This document shows, piece by piece, positions 22,013 through 33,165 of a DNA stretch of 64,000 nt; position 1 is the stretch's first letter, and each line of letters starts with the position of its first letter. Under the pieces are notes generated by a model. It made no database searches. It was not told the DNA's origin and was given only the letters and a program-made list of their open reading frames with translations. The DNA is from Codonopsis lanceolata. Taxonomy: Eukaryota > Streptophyta > Magnoliopsida > Asterales > Campanulaceae. The DNA is taken from the NCBI GenBank assembly GCA_013146195.2, contig CM028377.1, positions 69,072,614 through 69,136,613 of the forward strand, written 5' to 3'. Both the position numbers and the translations under genes were made by a program.

Positions 22013-23842
22013 TGTTGGTCCACAATTATGCTCAAAGAGGCTAGATGGGGGGTGAATAGCCTATGATGTCATTTTAAAAACTTTTCTTTTGGATATATTT
22101 AAAGCATAGTTTTAGTGGCATTTGCAGTTTAGCGTATTGAGCATGTCTGCTGGTAGAGGCTATCGGTAGACTTGCTCTAAGCAGAAGTATCAACTCTGCC
22201 GGTAAACTACCAGTCAAATCAAAAGTCGGTTATAAAGAATCTAAGCAGCGGAAAGTAAAGAGGCTTTAGATTTGGAGAAGTCTTAAATGGCTATACACGA
22301 ATATATGATCAGAACAACAACACACTTAATACTTCTTTCAAATGCAGACTTAGGGAATCAATAAGAGAATAACTTTTCTAAAGATAAATTAATTTGTAAA
22401 AAGCTCATAGATATATAAGGGTTGAGGGATAAAGTATTTGAAAGAACATATGAATTTATTCAAAGATAAATTGCATATTACATCAGTCTAAATATTTTAT
22501 GTACAATTTTTGTCTTTGTCCTCCCAAACCTTAATCCTTACTTAATACCATTCATGAATATTTAAGCAATCAAGGGCAATAGGAGACCAAAACGAGAAAC
22601 TGTTATGAGAAGAGAATTTTCAAGGTCGTTCAGATAAAAGATATCTGAACGATTGAGTGCAAAGCACTCAGCCTTCCATGATGAATGATTATTGCACAAT
22701 CAACAGCATTTGTATTGGAATACAAATCTGAAGATATGAATGCAATATCTAAGACAGCTCTTCATTTTCTTCAGACATTATCTAACATCAATCTTCAGAT
22801 CTTGATCTCTGTCTTATGAAGTTTCTGATCAATCTCTTTTCTTCTCCAAGTTTTTCTTCCTAGCAATCCACTGAGAGTGTCTTACTAAGATCTGGATGAG
22901 TTTGATGCGATCTTGTGTCGAGATCTGAGATGCGTTGGTGAGGACGATCTCGTTGTAGATCTCTTTTCTTTGAAGCTCTTGAGTGAGTTCTGATTTCAAC
23001 TTCACTTTTTGCGTGTATCAGTCACTCGTTGCTCATCATCTATTTGTCTTTGAGTAAGAGAGAGGATTTATATAGACTGGAGTCAATGTGATCGTTGAGA
23101 GATGAAGATTTGATGTTTCTATCCGTTTAGAGATATAGTTGTTGAAGTCTATCGGATAGAGATCTTTGTCTATAAGATCTTTGATTGATTGGGGCAAAGA
23201 TTTAGTCATGTAGATCTTGGAACTTGTTGTCTGTCAGACTGTGTTGATAAGTCTCTGAAAAGTAGGTCTGATGTCTGATGCATTGTTAGGTGGTCTGTTC
23301 AATAAAGTAATTGTTTTTTGACTTTATCAAACCACATGAATAAGAGAAAGTCTTGTAGCTTTAACTATGTCAGGCTTTCTGAGGCTTGAACATATTTGTC
23401 TTGATTTGAACTACTTCTAGTATTTTCTCTGTAGCACGTGCAGAACTAGGTTTGTCGGTGGAATGCTTGGGCCAATGGAACAAGTCTTCCGATTCAGAGA
23501 ACTGGTGTCTACAGGTGCGAACAGTTTAACTTGTAGCATGTCTGCCGGTGGTGAGTCTTCAAGATGTTCTAATCTTATCACTGAAGGCTTTGGACATTGC
23601 TGCAAGTCTTCCGGTGCTTAGTGGATCTGAAATGCTGGTCTGTTCAATCATCATGTAAGAAGGTAGGACTTGATCAGGTTGCACCTAATCTAAGACCTAT
23701 GTGATGTCACATGAGTTGCCACGCTAACCGATATGCAGACCTTTTAGCCACTCATGATGACTCACTTGTAATGGGGCAAGCAAATCAACATATATAGAAT
23801 ATGCAAGGTGATAAGTAAATTATCAAGAAGCATATTCCAACA
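22013..23842 (-). mobile_element. solo LTR, Ty1/copia type (SIRE-like)
   Basis: A 1830-bp unit starting TGTTGGTCC and ending ATTCCAACA, with 5-bp direct repeats GGAAC on both sides, inside the gag of element 3. No internal coding sequence is present, so it is an LTR left after recombination. Orientation is inferred as minus: the minus strand has a TATA box (23066-23074) and the end GGCTATTCACCCCCCATCTAG, similar to SIRE/Maximus-type LTR ends as I remember them. Rejoining the flanks restores a continuous gag-like order. Confidence 0.85.
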
Positions 23843-23847
23843 GGAAC
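23843..23847. repeat. target-site duplication GGAAC, right
   Basis: Second copy of the 5-bp duplication produced when the copia element inserted. Confidence 0.85.
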
Positions 23848-24893
23848 CAAATTCTGCTAAAAATTCTCCCTCAGATCCTTCCATGTTGTTATAGATCCTC
23901 TCAGGAAACTTCCCAACCAGCTTTGGGCTTTACCCTGAATAACCCCTGTAAATGCCTTCATTTTTAAGGCCTCATTGCTAGTTTCCAGGCCGACCAGTGC
24001 CTCAAACGAGCGCAACCAATCTCCTACTCGGGTTTCTCCCGAATATTTGTCGAAATTTGAAAAAACAGCTCCTTGAGCAGGAGGTGTGTTTTCGATCCAA
24101 TCCGTAAAAGGACTACCGTCTGTTGACCAAACCATCCCGTCAGGTTGGCGACCAGCTTCCCATCCATCATCCTTGCCTGTACTATTGCCAAAACCTCAAC
24201 CATTGTCTGAGGTTGTACTGGTAATGGTGCCGTAGGAATTACCGCGGGCTGAGCTACAACAACCAAAGATGCCTCAGTCTGTTGGTGGGGAACCCTTGGT
24301 GGTCTAAGGGTCTCATGGTGATTTACTCGTATGTCATGCTCACGACGAGGTGATGTCCGACGAGATCGATGAGAGTAATGAGACCGAGAGTGATAGGAGC
24401 GTTCATGCTCATCTCTTCGGCTCCGTCTACTGGCAGGCTGTGACTCAGCGACCATACTAGGCTCTCTGGCAAGGCATCTATCTCGTCCACGCCTTTCCTC
24501 GTGGATTTCAACCACACGAGTACCTTGATTATGGCTGCCACCACTTTCTGCTCGATTTCGAACCGGTGCTTGATCGATAGCCAAAGGGGGTCTGTGTGGG
24601 GCATGGCCGCCAACACTAGGCACCCTTTCCACCATTTGTGGAATACTCACTACGAACACGACTAGAATTAACTATTCCTCTATGGGAACTGGTGGCTGAC
24701 CCAACGCGGCCAATTGTTGAGCCTGATTGCGACGAGCCGGAGCCTGTGCTTGCTCATTTAGCGAAACAGGTTCTGCCACCGGGTTAAGTCGAGCAGCCTC
24801 TCGACGTTGATTCAGTTGATCATGTAATTCAACCGAATTGGCCATTTGTTGCTGCAATTGATTTCTCAAATCGGGTTGAGGTGGATCATTCAC
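23848..24893 (-). pseudogene. gag: element 3 gag, N-terminal and capsid part
   Basis: The minus strand begins with MNDPPQPDLRNQLQQQ (24893), continues in a shifted frame as an Arg/Ser-rich segment (SRRSRRDEHERSYHSRSHYS, 24659-24300) and reaches a capsid core at 24135-23857 (DWIENTPPAQGAVFSNFDKY and FTGVIQGKAQSWLGSFLRGS and TTWKDLRENF). Each step needs a frameshift; the core ends with TAG where the family continues. The Gln-rich N-terminus and Arg/Ser-rich linker are usual for Tat-like gags. Confidence 0.8.
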
Positions 24894-25087
24894 TGGGATG
24901 AAACCAGCCTCACCTATTGATGCATGTTAAGTTGCTGCCTGAGATCTGGTCGTTACCCCGTCTATTGGAGGGAGCCCATTCCTTGGAAGCTGATCAAGCT
25001 AAGGAACCCCTTACCGTTCTTAGCCATGCTAAAAAGTTTTCGATGAAATGAATTGAAGATTTTCGTTTCCCGACAACTGAACCAAAC
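24894..25087 (-). other. leader between 5' LTR and gag of element 3
   Basis: Non-coding leader. Directly after the LTR the minus strand reads GTTTGGTTCAGTTG; the related element at 35251 reads GTTTGGTGCAACATC. I cannot assign the primer tRNA with confidence. Confidence 0.5.
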
Positions 25088-25676
25088 TGATGCTACATAA
25101 TTTGGTCTTGGGTCGTTCCTTGTGGTTTGTAGGATATCTGGGCTTATGTGAAGGTATGATCTTGTAGAAACCTGTCAAAAGAAGAACACCTTAGAAGGAA
25201 TGCAAGGTAGGGCCTCACGAAACCCCTCAGGCGTGAGAGTAAGTATTAAGCTTGTAGAAAGCAAAATAACAAAGTTTCGGTGTGTAAAAGTGAGCGTACC
25301 TTTAAAATGAATTATTGCAAAGTATATATAGCCTTTTTGGGAGTGAAATCCGAGCTGAGTCATTACTATGATGAGATCATAGGCCTTTATGACCATAAAT
25401 GCGGGTTGACCATGTAACTGACGGAGCCATGGCTTAAATCTCGGGCTTCAAGGTTATCTGACAGTTAGGCTTGGAATGAATAACTGTTTTATTCGAGCAG
25501 CCTTGCTCCCTGTGCAATCAGATTGGTAGGAGGATTCCTACTCGGTGGATATGTAGGATGTTTTCCACGGGTTGTCCTGCTCGGGTGACCTTTTTCCTGG
25601 TCCCTATCTTCCATGTGCTTATCACGTGAGGGCACATGTACCCAACTCGTGACCAGGATTTAGGCCAAGCTCATCA
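25088..25676 (-). repeat. 5' LTR of gypsy element 3 (family L3, copy a)
   Basis: 589 bp with ends TGATGCTAC and GCTCATCA (TGATG...CATCA). It aligns with 35252-35849 and with the partial copy at 32892-33165. Shared landmarks are GGAATGCAAGG, GCGTACCTTT, GTATATATAG and ATCACGTGAGG. Minus orientation follows from gag lying to its left. Confidence 0.8.
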
Positions 25677-25761
25677 GGAGTTATGTAATAACCTAGTGCA
25701 TACTTCAAATATAAAAATAAAAAGACAAAAAAAAAAAAAACCTACGTTGTGTGCAAACGTA

Positions 25762-26845
25762 GTCTTGTTTGATTTGATTTATCTAAATGTACTTATGACT
25801 TATGACTTACCATAAGTTGTTTTTGAAGCGTTTGATTTCACTTATGGTAAGATAAGTCATAAGTCATATACAAGCCACTTAAAAACATGTAAGGTCATAA
25901 GTTGTAAGCACTAAGACTATTGTTTATTTCTACTTTTCAAAAACATGTAAAGCCTCTTCTTCATTGAAGTTTTATATATTCCAATATTACCCTTTTTAAT
26001 AATAGTTATAATAACAAAAAGTAATATTAATAATAATTATGACTAAATTAATAATAATGAATTATTATTATTCTTGTAATAAAATAATAATAATAAAATG
26101 AATAATAATAATATTAATAAATAATATTATATGAATAATGATAATAGTAATAAGAATAATAAGATTAAAAACTTATTAATAATAATAATACATATAATAA
26201 TAATTATTATTAGTTATGATAATAATAATAATAATAATAATAATAATATTAAATAATAATAATATTAATAATAATATAATAAAAATAATAGTAATAATAA
26301 TAAGTCATTATAAAATTAATATTAATATTAATAAAATAATAATAATAAAGGTAATATTAATATTGTTAAAATCAATAATAATATAAATAAAAGTATTATT
26401 AATATTAATAAAATAATGATAATAATAATAAGGCCAATAATAATGATAATAATTAATAATAATAATAATAATAATAAATTTACTATTAATATCAATAAAA
26501 TTATAAAAAATTAATAATGATAATAATAAAAGTAATAATAATGATAATTGTAATTATTATTTAAATTAGTAATAAGAATAAAAGTAATTATATTAAAGTA
26601 GTAATAATAATAATAACATAAATCACATTTTGTGATGAGGCTATTTGTGTCTTTATATTTAAATTGACATTTTCAACCTACTAATCAAACATACACACAC
26701 TAACTTATGAAAGTTAATCAGCACTTTCAAAAAGTTAAATAAAAAAACATTAGTTATTAGTCATCAATCATAAGGAATAAGAAATAAGTCATTAGTCATA
26801 AGTAATAAGTTATCAATACATATCAATAAACTAAATCAAACAGAC
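25762..26845. mobile_element. MITE with TTA microsatellite core, copy A
   Basis: Ends GTCTTGTTTGATTTGATTTA and TAAACTAAATCAAACAGAC are imperfect inverted repeats. The middle (about 25990-26620) is an irregular TAA/TTA microsatellite. A second copy lies inverted at 27301-28100. A nested inverted repeat (about 25790-25816 and 25840-25866, ACTTATGACTTATGACTTAC type) lies near the left end. No convincing TSD. Confidence 0.65.
25990..26625. repeat. (TAA)n-rich microsatellite
   Basis: Long stretch of AAT/TAA trinucleotides with interruptions, inside MITE copy A. Confidence 0.9.
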
Positions 26846-26890
26846 CCAATATATCCTCAGGATCTTGGAACTATCAACTCAGGTAAGTTA

Positions 26891-27165
26891 GTGCTTGTTT
26901 GGTGGAGTGTTTTGATCAAAACGCTGGTAAAAAACGCAACGTTTTCTCTTTAAAAGTGTTTCAATGCAGCGTTTTAAAACGCTCCAATTTGTAGCGTTTT
27001 AAAAATATGCTACGTTTTCAACTAGTCTGTTTATGAAAAATAGCGTTTTGAAATAATTTTCCAAACGTGTTTACAAAAATAAAACTGCGTTTTGAAAACG
27101 CTGCGTTTTGAAAAAACTGCGTTTTTAAAAAGCTGCATTTTCAAAACGCTGCACCAAACGAGCTC
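26891..27165. mobile_element. Tourist-like MITE, copy 1
   Basis: 275 bp with termini GTGCTTGTTTGGTG and CACCAAACGAGCTC (inverse GAGCTCGTTTGGTG) and TTA on both sides (26888-26890, 27166-27168). TTA duplications and G..CTTGTTTGG ends are typical for PIF/Harbinger-derived Tourist MITEs. Internally it is full of AAAACG/CGTTTT. It lies between the two inverted MITE copies A and B. Copy 2 is at 51077-51368. Confidence 0.82.
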
Positions 27166-27300
27166 TTAGTCCAATAAATCTAACGAAAATATACACAATT
27201 AAGCCAATGCCTCGAATATAATAATTTACTAAATTTTGAAGTCTCTTCTCCCCTCCCAATAAATGAACATTTAGAAAAGCACTGATGTTTTTATATATAT

Positions 27301-27735
27301 GGTTGGTTTGATTTAACGTATTGATATGTGCTGATAACTTATTACTAATGACTGATGACTTATTTCTTATAATTTATGACTGATAGCTAATAACTGTCGT
27401 TGTTTGATTTAGCTTTTTGAAAGTGTTAATTAGCTTTCATAAGTGTGTGTGTATGTTTGATTAATAAGTTGAAAAAGTGTTGAATTCAAATATAAAGACT
27501 AAAATAGTTTCATCACAAAATGTGATTTACATTATTATTATTAAGTATAATTATTAATATTATTATTATTATTACTTTTATTCTTATTATTAACATTAAT
27601 AATTATTACTATTGTCATTATTACTTATTATTATTATTGATTTTATTAACAATACTAGTTATAATGTTATTATTATTTTTATTATTATCATTATTATTGC
27701 TTTTATTATTTTATTAACATTAACATTAATATTAC

Positions 27736-27777
<42 letters not shown>

Positions 27778-28100
27778 TTATTATTACGATTATTTTTACA
27801 ATATGTATTATTATTAATGCTACGTTAATTATTATCATTATTAATTTTATTATTATTATGATTGTTATTACTATTAATAGCATTATTAATTATTATTATT
27901 ATATTTATTATTATTATTAATGTTTTTATTCTTCTTCTTATTATTATTAGTATTATAATCATTATTCATATATTATTATTAATGAAAATTGTTTTATTAT
28001 AATTATTATTAATTTAATTATTTATATTATTAATATTACTTTTTGTTATTAAGAAGAGTAATCTTAAAAAATATAAAATTTCAATAAAATGGCACAGAGC
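27301..28100. mobile_element. MITE copy B, inverted and truncated
   Basis: Reverse complement of copy A: GGTTGGTTTGATTTAACG at the inner end, CACAAAATGTGATTTAC (27514) matching 26616-26640, then a TTA/ATT microsatellite (27530-28040). The far end (to about 28100, ATTTCAATAAAATGG) still matches copy A but the outer terminus is missing. Confidence 0.65.
27530..28040. repeat. (ATT)n-rich microsatellite
   Basis: ATT/TTA trinucleotide tract within MITE copy B. Frames on both strands are open here only because the tract is monotonous. Confidence 0.9.
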
Positions 28101-29599
28101 TCCGCAATGAAATCAATATTGCTTATTGGCCATTAATTGAATCATCCTTTACCGCATTGGTCGGGTAGTCAATTATTGTCTTTACTCGGCTAGAAATATC
28201 TACTCGATCAACCTTTCGTCTTTACCACTGCCCGACGATTCGACCCTATCCGAAGCTCTTAGTCCTTTTCTTGAGCTGGAATCCAAGACTGACAGGAATC
28301 TGAACAAATAGTAATTGGCTAAGAGACAGGGCTGCTTTGAAAGTCTCTTAATTTTTCCACTGATTGGCCGAAATTTTTTTTTAAAAAAAAAGGGAAAAGA
28401 ACGGTGCAAGTCGTTTTGGCTTGGAGAGAGTGGCAAAGCAACCTTTTATTCTTGTTGATAAGTACAATGGCAAGAGAGATCATACCCTAGCGGTGATGAT
28501 ATGATGGGGATTCTATTCCCTTTTTATTGAACTTAGTTCGTTGAGAAAGAAATAGAGGGAAAAAATGGGGAAGAAGACGGTGTCGAAAATTAAGATTCAA
28601 ATGCATCGCATGTGGAAGACCACATCCACGTGTAACTTAATATCAGGTTTAACGGCTATTGATAGGAGAGGGCGAAGTAGAGAAATGGGAAAATTGTGTA
28701 TGAACGTGGGATATTTCATGCATGGAATTTGGTGCTAAATGTATTTTGAGCTAATTCATCTTTGTGCTTGCATCTTGTTGGCAACTTGGCATAGGACAAT
28801 CATTCAATTTCACAATCTTCCACACTTATCTCTAAAATATTTGTATTCTAGAGTTTTATAACACGCTTGTACATATTCTACTCATCCAAATTGGAAAAGC
28901 AAAGGTGAAACTCGAAAACACGCAAACAATACTAGGCTTATTTGGTACGCACCTCATTATATGAGATTCTCTCTACCCAAACACCTAATCTTGATTATTT
29001 AATCATATTTATAATACTTATTTTATCTGTTTCAAGTAAATAGTCCATCATATTATGTTTGGACGATTCACAAAATGAGTTCATTTCTCAAAAATCATCT
29101 CTATCATTTCCATAACATTTTAATTTTACCTTTCATATTTGAATTATATATTAATTATGCTTAAGTATGACTGTAATTATGAATAACTCTAATGCTAATT
29201 CATAGTTATGTATCTCTTATTATTAAACTTTTCAAACATGAATTATTATTTTTTTTGGAGCAAGGACGGAGTATAATAAAATATCACGAACAAGTCATTA
29301 ATTCCCTTGGGTTTATTATGGCCAAGTGGTTGAGATGGTTGGTGGAAAAATCAATTGTTTCAACTTTCGTTTTTCTTCTTCTATTTTAAGTGTGGATCAA
29401 TTTGTGTTCATAGAGTGATGGTAATCGACCTTTATGGATGAAATAAACAACCAAAAGTTGTGGATGGATCTACTTTCTAAAGAATTTAATTAGAATTTAA
29501 TTGTTTAAGTGTTTTTTTGTTTTTTTTAATTAAAAAATCATTTTTAAACGTGAAAAGAATATATTAACCTTAATTTACATGAAATACATGTATCTCTTT
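28101..29599. other. intergenic, no supported gene
   Basis: Low-complexity and unique AT-rich DNA. A 57-codon frame at 28566-28739 (MGKKTVSKIKIQMHRM...) has no homologue I recognise. A string at 29316-29334 looks like a Pol III A box, but no B box follows. I see nothing else. Confidence 0.5.
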
Positions 29600-30095
29600 T
29601 GAACTGTGGTATTTAGGTTTGTATATCGTGGTGTAAAATTTATCTTAATGAGCATGAGATACGTGTATCTCTTTGAATCACGATGCAAAACATATTCTTC
29701 AAATTTTATTTTTGTACGGTAATATATAAATATATGTATCATGATACAAAATACATGTTTATTTCAATTTCTATATTTAAAATTATGAATTTTAATACTG
29801 ATGAATCGCGATATATAAATATGTGAACCATGATACAAAATACATGTTTTACTTCAATTTCTGTATCAAAAATTATGAATATTAACACTGATGAACCGCG
29901 ATACAAAATATATTTTTACTTTCAATTTATGTATATATCAATTGCGATACAAAATACATATTTTAATATAATTTATGTATTAAAAATCATGAATATTAAC
30001 ACCGATCAACCGCGATAAATGTATATGTGAATCGCGATACAAAATACATGTTTTGCTTTCAATTTTTGTATTAAAATACATCGAAATTAATAATT
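29600..30095 (+). repeat. degenerate minisatellite, CGCGATACAAAATACATG core
   Basis: Units of very uneven length (about 80-115 bp) repeat the order GAACCGCGAT, ACAAAATACATGTTTT, TTCAATTT.TGTAT, AAAATTATGAATATTAACACTGA. Four to five copies can be followed. Related strings occur inverted at 30630-30750 and directly at 31101-31300. Confidence 0.7.
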
Positions 30096-31100
30096 GAACT
30101 TTTCCAAGAAATACATCAAAATGAAAATTTATGAATATTGTTCAAGATGAGATCATTAAAAGGCTACATGGAGAGATCGAAGTCTAGGTATGGATCAAAG
30201 TGAATAAATAATTCATCTTGGGTCAATAATAAGTAACTTTTGTTGTGATGGTATGCCCCAGAGAAATCTTCATTGTGAGAAATCTTCATAGATCAGCTTT
30301 ATGTGGTTGTTTATCATCAAGTTGTTTCTCAAGCTTTATCATCACATTCATAAAGATGAAGGAAGAAGGGAGATGTTTTTTTTTTTTAATCTAAGATTTG
30401 TATGCATCATAGAATCATAAAACTTGATGATAAACAACAGCTGGACTTTAAATAAATCATATAGAGCGAGACATAATAATTGTAGATAAGCTTGAGAATA
30501 AATGACATTAGATATTTAAAAACGAAATAAAGAAGAAGAAATGTTGTTGTCATTAATTTTTTGTTGTTGATATATGTGCTGGGTAGTTTGCTTCTTTTAA
30601 TGTTGGATGTTGATATTTTGTTCATTTATATATCGCGGTTCACATAATGTTGCACCGTGGTTCACATATTTATATTTTGTGGCTCACATAATTTTCTGGT
30701 TGTTGATAGTTTTGCACCGCGATATATAAATATATGAACCGCGGTGCATCTCGTCTTTATAATATACGTAGCACACTAGCACGACTCTTGCTCATTAATT
30801 GTATTGCAATCTTTTCGCGTTTAAAAGTGGTCATTTCCGGTTGAAAAAAAAAACACTTGATTTGAGAGGTTAGAAACTTCAAAAAGTGGATCGACCCGAA
30901 TTTCTCTTAATAAGCAATTAAACACAGCCCAAAGCAATTCATTTACGATATTAAACTATGATAAATTGTCGGTCGGTCATTTTTCTGAAAATTTTAATCG
31001 CTAAAGTACCATATCTTTTTTTAACTAAAAAAAGTCATTTTTGGTGAAAAAATGACTACGATACTCTTAATTAACCCTAGGCGTGCTACGAAAATCATTA
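30096..31100. other. intergenic, AT-rich
   Basis: No gene seen. A 17-bp inverted repeat (TTGTTTATCATCAAGTT at about 30308 and its complement at about 30420) is present, and inverted GAACCGCGAT strings lie at 30630-30750. Confidence 0.5.
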
Positions 31101-31300
31101 TTTTTGCATTGCAATGAAACAATTTTTGAACGACGATACATAAGTTTTAATTACCTAATCCACTTTTTGCACCGCAATGAAGCAATATTTGAACCGCGAT
31201 ACATAAGTCTTAATTACATAATCCACTTTTTGTACCGTGATAAAACAATTTTTGATCCGTGATACATAAAATATTATCAAATACATTTTTGCATCGCGAT
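31101..31300 (+). repeat. 63-bp tandem repeat, about 3 copies
   Basis: Units start at about 31101, 31164 and 31227 with TTTTTGCAYYGCAATGAARCA, then GAACCGCGATACATAAGT and TTAATTACMTAATCCAC. Related in sequence to 29600-30095. Confidence 0.8.
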
Positions 31301-31458
31301 ACAAAATGATAATGAACCAGACCATATCATCCACATTCTTCTTCTATCTAAGTTTTCTTATTCCCCATCCTCCTCTGCTTCGTCCTACTGAAAAATATTT
31401 CAATTTGACACAGATCCATTACAGTTTCGTAAATAATAAATTTAAAAAATCGTTTACC

Positions 31459-31481
31459 TTTTGGGGGCGTTGCCCCCAAAA
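31459..31481. repeat. perfect G/C hairpin, 10-bp stem
   Basis: TTTTGGGGGC, loop GTT, GCCCCCAAAA. A strong, perfect hairpin in AT-rich DNA without a T-run of a terminator; origin unknown. Confidence 0.8.
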
Positions 31482-32525
31482 CCCCAACGACCTGACCGGG
31501 CAAGTCGATCTTTGTTTCGTTGTTCAACAATTGTGATATTCAAATCTTATCAGAGCTGTTAAAGAAGACGATAACATTTTCAAAACAATATTTCGAAAAA
31601 TAGAGGAGTTAGAAATTTTGAAAAAGAAACCAACCATAATTTCAGTTCATTAAACAATTAATGCATTAAACACTAAATAGAGTCTATAATAGTCAGGGAT
31701 TCATGTTTGGTGGGCCGAATTAGATGCCAGGCTATGACTATTTGAGCCCACAATTATTGATTATGTGACTTAAGTTTTAACGATTAAATTGGGTCTAAAC
31801 AAAAGAAAACAACCCTTTTGAGCTCTTGCGTGATACTCATGTTGATATAAACAATAATAGCATCGAGTATGGAGTATGAGATAGTACCCGTTACCCCTTC
31901 CAATTAAATTAACTTGTACTCCATTAAAAAAAGGATTTTATGTTTTAAGTAAGATAATTTAATCTAAACAAAAGTATTAAGGTTTAATATTTTGTAATTA
32001 CAACTTTTTGGTTCGAGAGTTACAATTTGTTGTGTTAGAACACGAACACGAACACGAAGGTTAAGGTTAGGTGGTTAATGTAAATTTTGTATCCTTGTAC
32101 ACTCGTGCAGCCTGCAGGAGTTTCATAACTGTAATACCGTACCTAATTACTAATTACCCCATCCACGTCGACATATACATGAGGCTAGGAAAATGAGGAT
32201 TTTATGTTCACACAATTAGTTGTGGTTTTAGTTGTTTTGCTTATAATATATTTATATTCAGTGTTGGCCGTTGGGTTTGTTGTCAGTCCAGCTCTCATTA
32301 TGTCTATGTTAAGGATTAGATCTTTTGAGTTGAGGCAGTTTGTATGCTGGTTTAAACTTTGCGTATCTGCCTCTGTTTATATATATATATATATTTTTTT
32401 TTCTCTAAGGGATCGAGGGATCGTTCCCATAACAGGGCCTCTGTTTATATAATACTCTCTTTGTTCCTAACAATACTCCCGTTTTTACTTGTTCCACACC
32501 AAAAATCCATATTCAAATGTTAGTA

Positions 32526-32784
32526 CTCCTCCTGTTTTCAAATTATCGTCCATCTTTTTTTTTCGTCTGTTCTTAAATAATTGTTTTTTTTCAAAAAAAA
32601 AAATTTAAGAAAACACTTGTACCATTTTACTCATACTTTTTGTTACCTACTTTAATTATTACCACATACTTAAGGGCATTAAAGGAAAAACTACATATTT
32701 TACCAATATTTATAATACAGTCAATTACTTTTTCTTAAACGATGTATCGGATCAAAATAGATAATCTTTTGAAAACTGAGGGAG
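32526..32784. mobile_element. Stowaway-like MITE 1
   Basis: 259 bp between TA dinucleotides (32524-32525 and 32785-32786). Ends CTCCTCCTGTTTTCAAATTA and the inverse CTCCCTCAGTTTTCAAAAGA. CTCCCTC...-type ends and TA target are Stowaway features. Confidence 0.8.
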
Positions 32785-32886
32785 TATAATAATTAAGTTA
32801 TACTCCATCCGTTTCACTCAAATAATTCATGTTTTAAAAGTCTAATAATTCAGAAATACAGAGTATATAATTAGCATTAGAGTTTG

Positions 32887-32891
32887 TCATA
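32887..32891. repeat. target-site duplication TCATA, left
   Basis: TCATA next to the TGATG LTR end; repeated at 35850-35854. Confidence 0.8.
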
Positions 32892-33165
32892 TGATGATAC
32901 ACAACTTGGTGTTGGGCCGTTCTTCGTAGATTGTAGGATATCTGGGCTTATATGAATGAATGATCTACTTGAAACATGTCAAAAGAGAAACACCTTAGAA
33001 GGAATGCAAGGCAGAGCCTCGCGAAACCCCTCCGATGTAAAAGTAAGTCTTAAGCTTGATTGAAAGCAAAAGAACATAGTTTCAATGTGTAAAGTCAATG
33101 TACCATTCAAATGAGGCATTGTAAGATATATATAGTCATTTGGGAGTGAAGTCCGAGCTTTATAG
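32892..33165 (-). repeat. truncated 3' LTR (family L3, copy b)
   Basis: The first 274 bp match the left part of 35252-35849 (TGATGATACACAACTTGGTG, GGAATGCAAGG, GATATATATAG); homology ends near GAAGTCCGAGC. As the LTR is minus-oriented, its U3 side is missing. Confidence 0.75.

Noticed and set aside
27612..27920. Hydrophobic 102-codon frame
   Set aside because: It is a translation of the ATT microsatellite (Ile/Leu/Tyr only).
28566..28739. 57-codon frame beginning MGKKTVSKIK
   Set aside because: No domain, no signal of splicing or selection; length is expected by chance.
29316..29345. TGGCCAAGTGGTTGAGAT, like a tRNA/SINE A box
   Set aside because: No GGTTCGA-type B box at a suitable distance and no tRNA fold.
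32204..32452. 82-codon hydrophobic frame
   Set aside because: Contains a TA-repeat-encoded Tyr-Ile tract and no recognised motif.
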